From: Streptomyces fuscichromogenes
Lineage (GTDB): Bacteria > Actinomycetota > Actinomycetes > Streptomycetales > Streptomycetaceae
NCBI RefSeq assembly: GCF_014645815.1
Contig: NZ_BMML01000001.1
Location: 1 to 64,000 of the forward strand
DNA: 64,000 nt
Direction of reading: 5' to 3'
A model generated the notes under the pieces. It was not told the DNA's origin and made no database searches. It saw only the letters and a list, made by a program, of their open reading frames with translations. Position numbers and translations under genes: made by a program. Positions 35,256 through 47,845 of the stretch are shown here, piece after piece (positions within the stretch are counted from its first letter, which is position 1; each line of letters starts with the position of its first letter).

Positions 35256-36230
35256 TCAGGCCTCGCGCAGCTCCCTGACGATACGGGCCGTCACCGGCAC
35301 GGGTACGCCGTGCCGGTCCGCCGCGCGCAGCAACGCGCCCCCGATCGCGTCGAGTTCGAGGGGCCGGCCGGCCTCCGCGTCGCGTTGCATCGAGGACTTG
35401 GTGGCGGGTGGGAAGGCGTCGTACCGGGCCAGCGCGCGGGCCGGGTCGACGGGGGCACCGCAGGCACGGCTGACCGCCGCCGTCTCCGCCACCAGGGACG
35501 CCAGTTCCTCGCGGTGCCGGGTGCGGGCCTCACCGAGGGGGAGGCGATAGCGGGTGGTGAGAAGGGCGAGCGGGGCGAGGAACGCCATCTTCGCCCAGAG
35601 GACGGTGGTTTCGTCGTCCAGGACGCGGGTGGCCGGGCCGGCCGAGGTCAGGGCCGCGGCCAGGGCCTCCAGCCGGGGGCCGGGGACCTTGGCGCCGGTC
35701 AGGTCGATCTCCACGAAGGGGCTGGTGTGTTCGACCAGGCCGGGTGCCGTGCGGGTGGACTCGACGCGGATCACGGACGGGGCCACCCGGTCGGGGGAGT
35801 AGCGGGAGCGCAGCAGCGCGGGGTGCTCCACGCCGTTCAGGAACGGCACGAGGAGGGCGTCGCCGAGGGCCGCGGGCGGGATCCGGGTGAGGGCCGCGTC
35901 CAGGGCGGTGGCCTTGACGGTGACCAGGCAGGCGTCGACCGGTTCGCGCAGGGCCGTGTCGGCCTCGACGGGGGCCGTGAAGTCGCCGAACAGGGGGCTG
36001 CGGACGCGGATGCCGGTGGTGCGGAGCGTGTGTGCCGTCTCCTCGCCCGCCAGGCAGAGGACGCGGTGGCCGGAGCGGGAGAGCAGGGCCGCGAGCAGGC
36101 CGCCGACGCCGCCGGGTCCGAGGACGGCGACGGTGCGGAGGGGACGGGGGCCGGGGGCGTTCGGGTTGCCCGTGTTGTTCGGGCTGCTCGTGTTGTTCGG
36201 GCCGTCCGGGCTGTCCGGGCTGTTCGGCAT
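35256..36230 (-). CDS. Ketopantoate reductase-like (PanE/ApbA) oxidoreductase
   Basis: A 324-residue NADPH-dependent reductase. The Rossmann motif VAVLGPGGVGGLLAALLSRSG lies at about residues 33-53. CLVTVKATALDAAL holds the catalytic Lys, NGVEHPALL the conserved Asn/Glu region, and the C-terminal helical domain begins near VLWAKMAFLAPL. Most similar proteins reduce 2-dehydropantoate. The first 25 residues are an Asn/Ser/Pro-rich extension encoded by a minisatellite. The ATG at 36230 follows GAGAGGAC; a start after the repeat would also leave the whole enzyme. It converges on the TrpF-like gene. Confidence 0.85.
   Translation of the reverse strand: MPNSPDSPDGPNNTSSPNNTGNPNAPGPRPLRTVAVLGPGGVGGLLAALLSRSGHRVLCLAGEETAHTLRTTGIRVRSPLFGDFTAPVEADTALREPVDACLVTVKATALDAALTRIPPAALGDALLVPFLNGVEHPALLRSRYSPDRVAPSVIRVESTRTAPGLVEHTSPFVEIDLTGAKVPGPRLEALAAALTSAGPATRVLDDETTVLWAKMAFLAPLALLTTRYRLPLGEARTRHREELASLVAETAAVSRACGAPVDPARALARYDAFPPATKSSMQRDAEAGRPLELDAIGGALLRAADRHGVPVPVTARIVRELREA
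36165..36229. repeat. Minisatellite at the 5' end of the PanE-like gene
   Basis: Imperfect repeats of about 9 bases built on GTTGTTCGGG and CTGTCCGGG code for the Asn/Ser/Pro-rich start of the PanE-like protein. Copy number could vary without breaking the frame. Confidence 0.65.
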
Positions 36231-36321
36231 GGAGTTGTCCTCTCGTCGGTCGGCCCCGGGAGCGGTGGCCGCCACGGAAGGATCCTCGCAGGAAAGAGGG
36301 GGTCTGCGGGAGACTGGGGAC

Positions 36322-36552
36322 ATGTGCCGGAGCATCAAGACCCTGCGTCCGCCTCAGCTGGCCGAGGAGGCCACGGAGGACGAGATCCGTGCTGCCGCGT
36401 TGCAGTACGTGCGGAAGGTGTCCGGGTTCCGGGCGCCGGCCGCGCACAACCGGGAGGTGTTCGAGCGGGCCGTGGACGCGGTCGCGAAGGCCACCGCCGA
36501 ACTGCTCGGGGGACTGGAGGTGCGGGGGCAGGGGGCCGCGGGCGGGAACTGA
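36322..36552 (+). CDS. DUF2277 family protein
   Basis: A 76-residue protein beginning MCRSIKTLRPPQLAEEATED, followed by a helical stretch IRAAALQYVRKVSGFRAPAA. This is the typical DUF2277 sequence, found in many bacteria and uncharacterised. It diverges from the PanE-like gene and ends 15 bases from the convergent DedA gene. Confidence 0.85.
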   Translation: MCRSIKTLRPPQLAEEATEDEIRAAALQYVRKVSGFRAPAAHNREVFERAVDAVAKATAELLGGLEVRGQGAAGGN

Positions 36553-36567
36553 GGCGCGGGACGCGGA

Positions 36568-37185
36568 TTACGCCGGCCGGCGTCTTCGCATCAGATACCC
36601 CGCTCCCGCCCCCGCGCCGAACAGCGCCGCCACCGAGACCGCCGTCGCCAGCCAGGTGCCGCCCAGCCACTGGGCGCCCAGGTAGCCGAGGGCGACGCTG
36701 TAGACGGCCCAGGTCAGGCCCGCCAGGGCGGACCAGGGGAGGAAGTCGCGGACGCTGCGGTGGGTCGCGCCGGCGCCGAGGGAGACGATCGAGCGGCCGG
36801 CCGGTGCGAAGCGGGCCAGTATCACCAGCGCGCCGCCGCCCCGGGACAGGGCCTCGCCGAGACGTTCCTGCGCACTGCTCAGCCGCCGGGAGCGGGCGAT
36901 CGCGCGGTCCAGGCGGGCCCCGCCGCGCCGGGCCAGCCGGTAGGCGACCAGGTCGCCGAGGACCGACGCGGTGGCCGCGCAGAGGGTCAGTGCCAGGATG
37001 TCCGGCAGGACGTGCGGCGGGACCTGTCCGGCCGACGCGCCGGTGCCCGCCGCCGCCGCGGTGGCCGCGGTGATGACCAGCACCCCGCTCGGCAGGACCG
37101 GCAGGAACACATCAAGCAGCACGGAGAGGGCCACCATGGCGTATATCCATGGCCCGGCCTCCAGCGAGCCCATGCTTTCCCACAC
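36568..37185 (-). CDS. DedA/SNARE-associated family membrane protein
   Basis: A 205-residue polytopic membrane protein of the DedA superfamily. The family's re-entrant segment appears as LARFAPAGRSIVSLGAGATH, with the conserved Arg and Gly residues. DedA proteins are lipid flippase/scramblase candidates for undecaprenyl phosphate or phospholipid. The GTG at 37185 is chosen because CGGGGGA lies 6 bases before it; an ATG at 37173 is possible. It converges on the DUF2277 gene. Confidence 0.85.
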   Translation of the reverse strand: MWESMGSLEAGPWIYAMVALSVLLDVFLPVLPSGVLVITAATAAAAGTGASAGQVPPHVLPDILALTLCAATASVLGDLVAYRLARRGGARLDRAIARSRRLSSAQERLGEALSRGGGALVILARFAPAGRSIVSLGAGATHRSVRDFLPWSALAGLTWAVYSVALGYLGAQWLGGTWLATAVSVAALFGAGAGAGYLMRRRRPA

Positions 37186-37353
37186 GACGGTTCCCCCGTG
37201 ATTGTCCTGTTGCGCCCCCCGACGACAGCCATACAGCGTACGCGGGAGGTGTGACAGCAGTGTCACGGGGGCTTTGTGTGTTGGGCAAAGGGTTATCCGC
37301 GATGGGTCGGCCGAGGGCCGTGGGGCGGCCCGGCGCCGAACGGTGGCACGGCG

Positions 37354-39270
37354 TCATACGGCGACCGGTGTGTTCCGTCCGGCCGCCGTCGGACGCCCCG
37401 GGGCCGTCTCCGGCCGGGTTTCCGTCTCGGCCGCCGCCGTCCGCAGGACCGCCCGTGCGATCGCGTCGGCGTCCGACAAGGTCACCGAGTCCACGCCCGG
37501 CCGGGCCCCCGCCGCGGTCACCCAGTGCACCCCCTCCGTGGGCACCCCGAAGGCGAACCGCCGTGGGTGCGGGCGGCCGTGACGGCCGATGAGGCGGTAC
37601 GGGCGCGGCGTCACGTCGACGCCGCCGGTCTCGTGGCCGTCCACCGCGTGCGGGCGGCACGCGCCCTCGCGGAGCAGCCCGGCCAGCAGGCCGTCGGCGG
37701 TGCGGCGCAGGTCCGGCTCGGGCAGGCGGGCCTCGACGAGGGTGGTCACCCGGACCGCGGAGCCGGGTATCCCCGGGGAGCGGGCCACCCAGGCGCCGTC
37801 CGCGCGGTCCACCTCCAGCCCCGGGCCGAGCACGTCCACCACGCCCGCGGCCACCAGCGCGGCGAGTTCCTCGACACGGCGGCGGGGCGGGCCGATGGAC
37901 AGGAACGCGTTGAGCGGGGTGTACCAGCCGTCCAGGTGGGCCCGTCGGGAGGAGCCGGTCAGGCCGCCGTGGTCGACGATCAGCCGTATCTCGTTGCGCA
38001 GGTCGCGCAGTACGTCCAGGGCGGCCTTGAGCGGGCCGCGCGTATTGCCGAGGGCGGCCTGTGCGGCGTCCTCGCGCAGATATCCCAGGAGCCAGGCCCG
38101 CCACTGCGCGGGACCGGTGAACTCCCGTTCCCCGTAAGGGCGCTGGAGGCGCTCCCAGGACCAGCGGGCCGGCTCCGGCACACCGTGGGCGTCGAGCACG
38201 GCCGTCTCCGCGGGCCGGCCGGCGGCCGCGAGGAAGCGCTCGGTGACGTCCGGGTCGCCGGTCAGGGCCGCGTAGTAGACCGTCTCCACCTCCTTGGCGA
38301 CCAGGGGCCAGATCTCCGCGAGGAAGTCGGGCGCCGCGCCGCAGTCCGCGCGGGCGCGGAAGCCCGCGATCACCTCGGGGGTGAGCAGCAGCGGGGTGTG
38401 GCGGCCGTACGGGCCCTTGGCGTTGTCGCCGCGTGCCTGGTAGGGGACGCCGCGCCGGGAGCCCGCGTACAGGCGGGGCTCGCGGCCGGAGGGGAGGTAG
38501 CGCAGGGCGGTGCCGTCGGGTGTGCGGGTGAAACGGCCGCCCCGGCCGGTGGTCAGCAGGGCCAGGTGGTCGAAGAAGTTGAGGCCCAGGCCGCGCAGCA
38601 GCACCGGTTCGCCGGGGGCGAGCGGGGTGAGGTCGACGTCGGCCGGGTTGGCGGGCGCAAGGTGCCGCAGGCCGTGCCGGGCGGCGTGGGCGGCGAGCCG
38701 GCGTTCGGACGCGGGCGCGGTCACCGGGAGGTGGCCCTGGGCCAGCACCACCGCCGCCAGGCCGGGCAGGGTGCGGCCGTCGTCCAGGGTGAGCGTCTGA
38801 TGGCCGCCGGGGCCGTCGTCGAGCCGTACGGCACGGGCGCGGTGTGTCTCGACGCGGACCGCCGCCGGTGCCCGGGAGACCGTCCGGGCGAACACCCACT
38901 CCAGGTAACGGCCGTAGTGGGCGCGGGTGGGGTAGTCGTCGGGGCCCAGTTCGCCGCCCGCCCACGCGTGCAGGCTGGGGCCGGGCCGGACGGGGCCCGC
39001 GCAGTCCACGCTGTCGTCGGTGAACAGGGTGACCTGGCTCGCCACGGTGTTCATCAGCAGCTCCGCCGACTGCGTCGTTCGCCAGACCCGGCCGGGGCCC
39101 GGCGGTGCCGGGTCGATCACATGGACCGTCAGGGGCCGTTCCGGGGGCAGCAGTTCGGGGGCGGAGGCGCAGAGGCGTTCCAGGACGCTGGTGCCGCGCG
39201 GGCCGGCGCCGACCAGGGCGACGGAGACCGGCACGGACTCCAGGACCGGCTCCTTGGGGGAGGAGGACAA
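37354..39270 (-). CDS. FAD/NAD(P)-binding protein (NAD_binding_9 type)
   Basis: A 638-residue flavoprotein-like protein. The N-terminal Rossmann motif is VALVGAGPRGTSVLERL (about residues 16-32). Further nucleotide-binding pieces are AVVLAQGHLPVTAP and PVLLRGLGLNFFDHLALL. This large family resembles ornithine monooxygenase-type proteins and is often annotated only as FAD/NAD(P)-binding; its substrate is unknown. The ATG at 39270 follows CACGTCCTTGTCC context without a strong ribosome site. It is single and is separated from DedA by 168 bases. Confidence 0.85.
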   Translation of the reverse strand: MSSSPKEPVLESVPVSVALVGAGPRGTSVLERLCASAPELLPPERPLTVHVIDPAPPGPGRVWRTTQSAELLMNTVASQVTLFTDDSVDCAGPVRPGPSLHAWAGGELGPDDYPTRAHYGRYLEWVFARTVSRAPAAVRVETHRARAVRLDDGPGGHQTLTLDDGRTLPGLAAVVLAQGHLPVTAPASERRLAAHAARHGLRHLAPANPADVDLTPLAPGEPVLLRGLGLNFFDHLALLTTGRGGRFTRTPDGTALRYLPSGREPRLYAGSRRGVPYQARGDNAKGPYGRHTPLLLTPEVIAGFRARADCGAAPDFLAEIWPLVAKEVETVYYAALTGDPDVTERFLAAAGRPAETAVLDAHGVPEPARWSWERLQRPYGEREFTGPAQWRAWLLGYLREDAAQAALGNTRGPLKAALDVLRDLRNEIRLIVDHGGLTGSSRRAHLDGWYTPLNAFLSIGPPRRRVEELAALVAAGVVDVLGPGLEVDRADGAWVARSPGIPGSAVRVTTLVEARLPEPDLRRTADGLLAGLLREGACRPHAVDGHETGGVDVTPRPYRLIGRHGRPHPRRFAFGVPTEGVHWVTAAGARPGVDSVTLSDADAIARAVLRTAAAETETRPETAPGRPTAAGRNTPVAV

Positions 39271-39402
39271 GGACGTGACTCCCGGGCGGGTGGGGGGCGC
39301 AGGGCGGGCACCGTCCGCACGGGATGGGGAAGCGGACGGTCCGCCTCATCATGCCGTCGCGGTCGGCGGTTGCCAACGCGCGCCCCACACAGCTCAGTTG
39401 CC

Positions 39403-41052
39403 TCACAGCTGTCCCGCGCTCGCCCCTCCTGGGGTGGTGAGGACGGACTCCTCCACGGTCTCCAGGGTCCCGTCCCGCCGGGCTCGCTCCAGCCGCAGCC
39501 GGGCCGAACGGCCGTGCAGCGTCAGTGTCATGAGCTGGTTGCCGAACCACGGCCCGCCCCGCTTCCGCCAGGTCACGGGCGGCCGCGCACAGCGCCCGTG
39601 GCGGGCGAACCGCCGTCCGAGGAACCGCGCGAGCGCGCTCCAGCCGAACCGGAAGCCGATCCGGATCGTCGGCGGCACCGAGTTGTGCACGGGGGAGCAG
39701 GTGAGTTGCAGCACACGGGAGTCGGGTGCGGCCCCGGCGGGCCACGCGGGCTCGGCGACGTACGCGTGGTGGACGTCCCCGGAGAGTACGCAGACGGAGG
39801 CGGGCGCCCCGGGCCCGGAGCCGGTCCGGGCGAACAGGTCGGCCAGCTCGGCGAAGGACTCCGGGAAGGCCGCCCAGTGCTCCAGGTCGGCCGCGCGCCG
39901 CAGCCGTTCCCCGAACTCCGCCCAGCGGGAGCCGCGTTCGCCCCGGCACAGGGCCGCGTCCCAGGCCTCGACATCGTGGATCAGGTGCGGCAGCAGCCAG
40001 GGCAGCGAGGTGCCGACCAGGAGATGGTCGTACGACTCCCGGTCGTCCAGGGCCTGTTCGCGCAGCCACTCGGCCTCGCCGGGGTCGAGCATGGCGCGGC
40101 TCCGCTCGTCCAGCACCCGGGCCGCCCGGGTGTCCACCATCAGCAGCCGCACCCGTCCGAAGTCACGCCGGTAACTCCATCGCGCCGAGGCCGGGTCGGC
40201 GTCCGCCGCGGCGGCGAAGGCGCGCAGTTCGTCGGTGCCGTCGGGGACGGCGCACACGGCCGCGTACAGCGGGTCGGCGGCGAGTTCGGCCGGCGAGAGG
40301 TTGCCCAGGTGCTGATGGACCCAGTACGACATCAGCCCGCTCAGCAGCCGCTCCTGCCACCAGGGCGTGGCACGCAGGTCGGCCAGCCAGGCCGCGGAGG
40401 TGTTCCAGTCGTCGATGACGTCGTGGTCGTCGAAGATCATGCAGCTGGGCACGGTGGAGAGCAGCCAGCGCACCTCCGGGTCCAGCCAGGACTCGTCGTA
40501 GAGGCGGGTGTACTCCTCGTAGTCCGCGACCTCGGCGCCGGGCGGGTCCGCGAGGCCGCGGCGGGCGGCCAGCCAGCGCCGGGTGGCCGCCGAGGTCTCG
40601 TCGGCGTACACCTGGTCGCCCAACAGCAGCAGCACGTCCGGCAGTCGGCCACCGGCGGCGAGGCGTGCGGCCAGGCTGTCCAGGGCGTCCGGGCCGACCG
40701 GGTCGTGGCCGTCGGCCGGCGGAGCGGCCCAGCGGCAGGAGCCGAAGACGACGTCGAGGCTCTCGCCGGCGGCCGGGGCGCGGATCACCGAGGGCGGGAA
40801 CCGGGAGCCGGGCGGCGGCCACACGCGGGTGCCGTCCAGCAGGACCTCGTACGACGGTGACGTGCCCGGGGTCAGCCCGGTGACCGGGACCAGGGCGTAG
40901 TGGTGGCCCGCCACCTGGAAGGTCCGCGCGGTGCCGGCGGCGCCGTCCGCGCAGCGCACCTCGGCGGTGCACGGACGGCTCGCCTCGACCCAGACGGTCG
41001 CCGACGAGCCGTCGGTGTACCTCAGCAGCGGTCCCAGGCGCAGTCCGGCCAC
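39403..41052 (-). CDS. PhoD-like alkaline phosphatase family protein
   Basis: A 549-residue metallophosphatase. An N-terminal Ig-like domain (about residues 1-90) precedes the PhoD catalytic core: VVFGSCRW, LLLLGDQVYADE, MIFDDHDVIDDW and VLSGDVHHAYVAEP carry the metal ligands. No signal peptide or twin-arginine motif is visible, so unlike secreted PhoD it may act in the cytosol; phosphodiesterase activity is equally possible. The start MAGLRLGPLLRYTDG at 41052 is usual for this subgroup. Confidence 0.88.
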   Translation of the reverse strand: MAGLRLGPLLRYTDGSSATVWVEASRPCTAEVRCADGAAGTARTFQVAGHHYALVPVTGLTPGTSPSYEVLLDGTRVWPPPGSRFPPSVIRAPAAGESLDVVFGSCRWAAPPADGHDPVGPDALDSLAARLAAGGRLPDVLLLLGDQVYADETSAATRRWLAARRGLADPPGAEVADYEEYTRLYDESWLDPEVRWLLSTVPSCMIFDDHDVIDDWNTSAAWLADLRATPWWQERLLSGLMSYWVHQHLGNLSPAELAADPLYAAVCAVPDGTDELRAFAAAADADPASARWSYRRDFGRVRLLMVDTRAARVLDERSRAMLDPGEAEWLREQALDDRESYDHLLVGTSLPWLLPHLIHDVEAWDAALCRGERGSRWAEFGERLRRAADLEHWAAFPESFAELADLFARTGSGPGAPASVCVLSGDVHHAYVAEPAWPAGAAPDSRVLQLTCSPVHNSVPPTIRIGFRFGWSALARFLGRRFARHGRCARPPVTWRKRGGPWFGNQLMTLTLHGRSARLRLERARRDGTLETVEESVLTTPGGASAGQL

Positions 41053-41224
41053 GATCGCCCCGTCCTCTTCCTCGGTCGGTTGGCCTCTGTAGCCCCGTAC
41101 GGTACGGAACGACGGAGGCCGGCGGGGAGGTTCCGACGCCGGAAAGAGGGCCCGGAGGAGATCCGGGAAGGGGCGGGGCGTGGCCGGGACGCGGGGAGGC
41201 GGGACCCCTTCGGGGCCGGCCGGT

Positions 41225-41869
41225 TCAGCAGGCGGAGAGGTAGCTGGTGAGCGCGCTCTTCTCGGCGGAGTCCACCGAGAGGCCGTAGTAGTACTTCACC
41301 TGGACCCAGGCACGGACGTAGGTGCAGTAGTACGAGGAGAGCGGCGGCATCCACTCGGCCGGGTCCTTGTCGCCCTTGGACTGGTTCACGTTGTCCGTGA
41401 CGGCGAGGAGCTGCGGGCGGGTGACGTCGTTGGCGAAGGCCTCGCGCTGGGCGGTGGTCCAGTTGCGGGCACCGGAGTCCCAGGCCTCGGCCAGCGGCAC
41501 CAGGTGGTCGATGTCGACGTCGGAGGCGGCGGTCCAGGTGGCGCCGTCGTAGACGGAGTACCAGCTGCCGCTGGTGGCGGTGCAGGCGGAGTTGGTGACG
41601 ACGTTCGTACCGTCGCGCTTGAGGATCCACTCACGGGTGTTGCAGGTGCCGCTGATGGTGTCCCAGGTCGGGAACAGGTCGCGCTCGTAGCCGGTCCTGA
41701 CCTCGGTCGCCACGGTGAGCGAGGCGAGGTAGGTGCGGGCGGTGGAGGCGCTGACCGGGGTGGGGAGGGCGGCGGAGGCGCTCGGGGAGTTGAAGAGTGC
41801 GGCAGAGGCTATGAGTCCGGTAAGGGCGGCGAGTATGCTGACGCGTCGACGCGCGTAGAACTTCGGCAT
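41225..41869 (-). CDS. Secreted HNH (DUF1524/GmrSD-like) nuclease
   Basis: A 214-residue exported protein. The signal peptide covers about residues 1-33, with cleavage near SASA. The mature part has the HNH/DUF1524 core DVDIDHLVPLAEAWDSGARN, then LLAVTDNVNQSKGDKDPAEW, giving the His and Asn metal and catalytic positions. Extracellular nucleases of this kind scavenge nucleic acid or act against competitors. Paired cysteines (TCNTREW, NSACTA, SYYCTYVR, SAC at the end) suggest disulfides. The ATG at 41869 follows CAGGGAGTTC. Confidence 0.88.
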   Translation of the reverse strand: MPKFYARRRVSILAALTGLIASAALFNSPSASAALPTPVSASTARTYLASLTVATEVRTGYERDLFPTWDTISGTCNTREWILKRDGTNVVTNSACTATSGSWYSVYDGATWTAASDVDIDHLVPLAEAWDSGARNWTTAQREAFANDVTRPQLLAVTDNVNQSKGDKDPAEWMPPLSSYYCTYVRAWVQVKYYYGLSVDSAEKSALTSYLSAC

Positions 41870-42061
41870 GCGAACTCCCTGGTGGGGTGGGGGTGTTGGA
41901 GCACGAGCGAGGGAATGCTCGCGCTGCCGTGTTGCCGTGGGGTGAGCGTTCGGTAAGAAGTTAGTGACGTGTGCATGACACGACAAGACGTGCGACGTGA
42001 CTCACAGGTCGGAGCTCCGGCCTTGGGATCGATGGCGCGGTCACGTACTCTTGGCCGTGTT

Positions 42062-42173
42062 GAAGGGGAGTAGCTCTTCGCCGGACCGTCGACATACTGC
42101 TCAGCCCGTCTGAGCCGGCGCCCGGAGGCGGATCTCGGCCATCTCGGTCAGGGGACCGCCAGCGAGACCTTCG
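42062..42173 (+). ncRNA. Mn2+-sensing yybP-ykoY riboswitch
   Basis: GAAGGGGAGTAGC at 42062-42074 and CAGCGAGACCTTC ending at 42172 are the two conserved halves of the yybP-ykoY aptamer; GTCGACATACTGC (42089-42101) is the other conserved piece. The outer GAAGG/CCTTC stem closes it. It lies upstream of a GDT1-type exporter, a classic target. High Mn2+ would be expected to switch the downstream gene on. Confidence 0.88.
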
Positions 42174-42187
42174 GCAAGCAGTGCACG

Positions 42188-42207
42188 CCTGTGCCGTACG
42201 GCACAGG
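42188..42207 (+). promoter_or_regulatory. Palindrome in the riboswitch expression platform
   Basis: CCTGTGCCGTACGGCACAGG is a perfect 20-base palindrome 14 bases after the aptamer and 84 bases before the exporter start. It is a candidate switchable terminator hairpin, although no U tract follows. Confidence 0.55.
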
Positions 42208-42291
42208 TGCCCGTGTGTGCTGCCGTGCCGAGGTGTTCGTCTGCGAAGTGCGGTGCTCTCGGTGGGGTGGCTCCCGACCGATTGAGGACCC

Positions 42292-42873
42292 TTGATCAGC
42301 ATCACCGTGACGGCGCTCGTCTTCGGCGTCATCTTCCTCGCCGAACTGCCCGACAAGACCGCGCTCGCCGGCCTCGTCCTGGGCACGCGCTACCGGGCGT
42401 CGTACGTCTTCGCCGGTGTCGCCGCGGCCTTCCTGCTGCATGTCGTGCTCGCCGTCGCGGCCGGCAGCGTGCTGACCCTGCTTCCGCAGCAGATCGTGCA
42501 CGCGCTGACCGGCGTCCTCTTCCTCGGCGGCGCGGCCGTGCTGCTGCTGAAGAAGGGCGAGGAGGAAGAGGAGATCCGCAGGCCGGCCGACCAGTCCTTC
42601 TGGAAGGTCGCCGGCACGGGGTTCATGCTCATCCTGGTCGCCGAGTTCGGGGACCTCACGCAGATCATGACGGCGAACCTCGCGGCCCGCTACGACGACC
42701 CGCTCTCCGTCGGCCTCGGCGCGGTGCTCGGCCTGTGGGCGGTGGCCGGACTCGGCATCGTCGGCGGCAAGGCGCTGATGAAGAAGGTGCCGCTGCGGCT
42801 GATCACGCAGATCGCGGCGGTCCTGATGCTGGTGCTGGGCGTGTGGAGCCTGTGGGAGGCGATCGCGGGCTGA
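42292..42873 (+). CDS. GDT1/TMEM165 (UPF0016) family Mn2+ exporter
   Basis: A 193-residue membrane protein with six helices in two homologous halves. Each half carries an acidic signature, AELPDKTALAGLV and AEFGDLTQIMTANL, matching the E-x-G-D-(K/R)-(T/S) motif, although the first has Pro for Gly and the second has Leu for Lys/Arg. Members export Mn2+ or Ca2+. The TTG at 42292 follows GAGGACCC. The yybP-ykoY riboswitch in its leader strongly supports a manganese role. Confidence 0.92.
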   Translation: MISITVTALVFGVIFLAELPDKTALAGLVLGTRYRASYVFAGVAAAFLLHVVLAVAAGSVLTLLPQQIVHALTGVLFLGGAAVLLLKKGEEEEEIRRPADQSFWKVAGTGFMLILVAEFGDLTQIMTANLAARYDDPLSVGLGAVLGLWAVAGLGIVGGKALMKKVPLRLITQIAAVLMLVLGVWSLWEAIAG

Positions 42874-42874
42874 G

Positions 42875-42904
42875 CCGGTCCGCTCCGGTCCGCTCCGGTC
42901 CGCT
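42875..42904. repeat. Three tandem decamers
   Basis: CCGGTCCGCT occurs three times in a row directly after the exporter stop codon, followed by a partial fourth copy. Confidence 0.8.
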
Positions 42905-43093
42905 CCGGCCCGACCGGCCGAGCTGAAGAGTCGGTGAACGCTCGGCGAAGGCGGTGGCGGGATCGGCGTTCTGTTTTGTACCGTAGAGAAACAAAGTGGC
43001 TCCCGCCCGTTTTCCCTGACCGGCGGGCGGGGCCGCCTTGTTCTCCCCGGCCTGCCTTCGGCCCGCTTTCGGTCAGTGCATAGGAGCTGCCTG

Positions 43094-43756
43094 ATGACGG
43101 TCACCGTCCTCACCGCCCGCGCCCTCCTGCTCGACATGGACGGCACCCTCGTCAACTCCGACGCCGTCGTGGAACGCATCTGGCGGCGCTGGTCCGAGCG
43201 GCACGGGCTGGACGGCGACGAGGTCATGAAGGTCGTCCACGGGCGCCAGGGGCACGCGTCCATGGCGGTGCTGCTGCCGGACCGGCCGGTGAAGCAGAAC
43301 CTCGCGGACAACGCGCGGATGCTCGCGGAGGAGACGGCCGACACGGAGGGCGTGGTGGAGGTGCCGGGCGCCGCGGCCTTCCTCGCCTCCCTCCAGGGGC
43401 TGCCGCACGCGCTGGTGACCTCGGCGGACGTGGCGCTGTCCACGGCGCGGATGGCGGCGGCCGGGCTGCCGCTGCCCCAGGTGCGGGTGACCGCGGAGTC
43501 GGTGGGCGCCAGCAAGCCGGACCCCGAGGGATTTCTGAAGGGGGCGGCGGAACTGGGGGTCGCCCCGGAGGACTGCGTGGTGTTCGAGGACTCCGGCGCG
43601 GGGATCGCGGCGGGGCGGGCGGCCGGGATGCGGGTCGTGGGCATCGGGGCGCGGGCGGGGGCGCACGGGCCGGACGTGGTGGTGCGGGACCTTACGGCGG
43701 TACGGGTGGAGGCGGCGGCGGACGGCCTGATCCGGGTGCACGTCGGCGTGTCCTGA
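43094..43756 (+). CDS. HAD-IA sugar-phosphatase-like hydrolase
   Basis: A 220-residue haloacid-dehalogenase phosphatase with all motifs: [13 protein letters not shown] (I), [12 protein letters not shown] (II), [15 protein letters not shown] (III) and [16 protein letters not shown] (IV). The small helical cap places it with phosphoglycolate, beta-phosphoglucomutase and sugar-phosphate phosphatases; the exact substrate cannot be told. The ATG at 43094 lies after AGGAGCTGCCTG. An AT-rich stretch near 42970-42995 probably holds its promoter. Confidence 0.9.
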   Translation: MTVTVLTARALLLDMDGTLVNSDAVVERIWRRWSERHGLDGDEVMKVVHGRQGHASMAVLLPDRPVKQNLADNARMLAEETADTEGVVEVPGAAAFLASLQGLPHALVTSADVALSTARMAAAGLPLPQVRVTAESVGASKPDPEGFLKGAAELGVAPEDCVVFEDSGAGIAAGRAAGMRVVGIGARAGAHGPDVVVRDLTAVRVEAAADGLIRVHVGVS

Positions 43757-43781
43757 GGCCGGGGGTCGGGACGCTCACCGG

Positions 43782-43896
43782 CGCTTGCGGGGTGCCCCCG
43801 CGCCCACCCGTGCCGCCCTGCGGCACGCCTGCCCGCGGCTGGGCAGCGTCCCGTGAGGGGCGCGGGGAACTGCGCGAGCAACCCCCACTCACCCGC
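43782..43896. repeat. Dispersed Streptomyces repeat, copy 5, with extra hairpin
   Basis: Contains GTGCCGC-CCT-GCGGCAC and then GGGGCGCGGGGAACTGCGCG followed by AGCAACCCCC. It sits between the convergent HAD and peptidoglycan-binding genes. Confidence 0.8.
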
Positions 43897-43938
43897 ACTG
43901 ATCCACGACCGACCGCAACCCCCCTGTCGGCCCACCCC

Positions 43939-47694
<3,756 letters not shown>

Positions 47695-47845
47695 GGGCCG
47701 TAGTCTCCGGCGGACCGGGGCGGTTCGCGCAACCGGATATCGGCGGTCCCGGGCCGGCTCCGTCCCGCCGGGCTGTTTGGGCTCCGCCGCGCGGGTCACC
47801 CGGAGAGGGAGACGGCCCGTCGGGCCGAGACACCGGAGGGCAACC

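Noticed and set aside
37276..40860. Open frame of nearly 1200 codons on the plus strand opposite the FAD-protein and PhoD genes
   Set aside because: Antisense to two clear minus-strand genes. Its composition is low-complexity and there is no ribosome site or domain.
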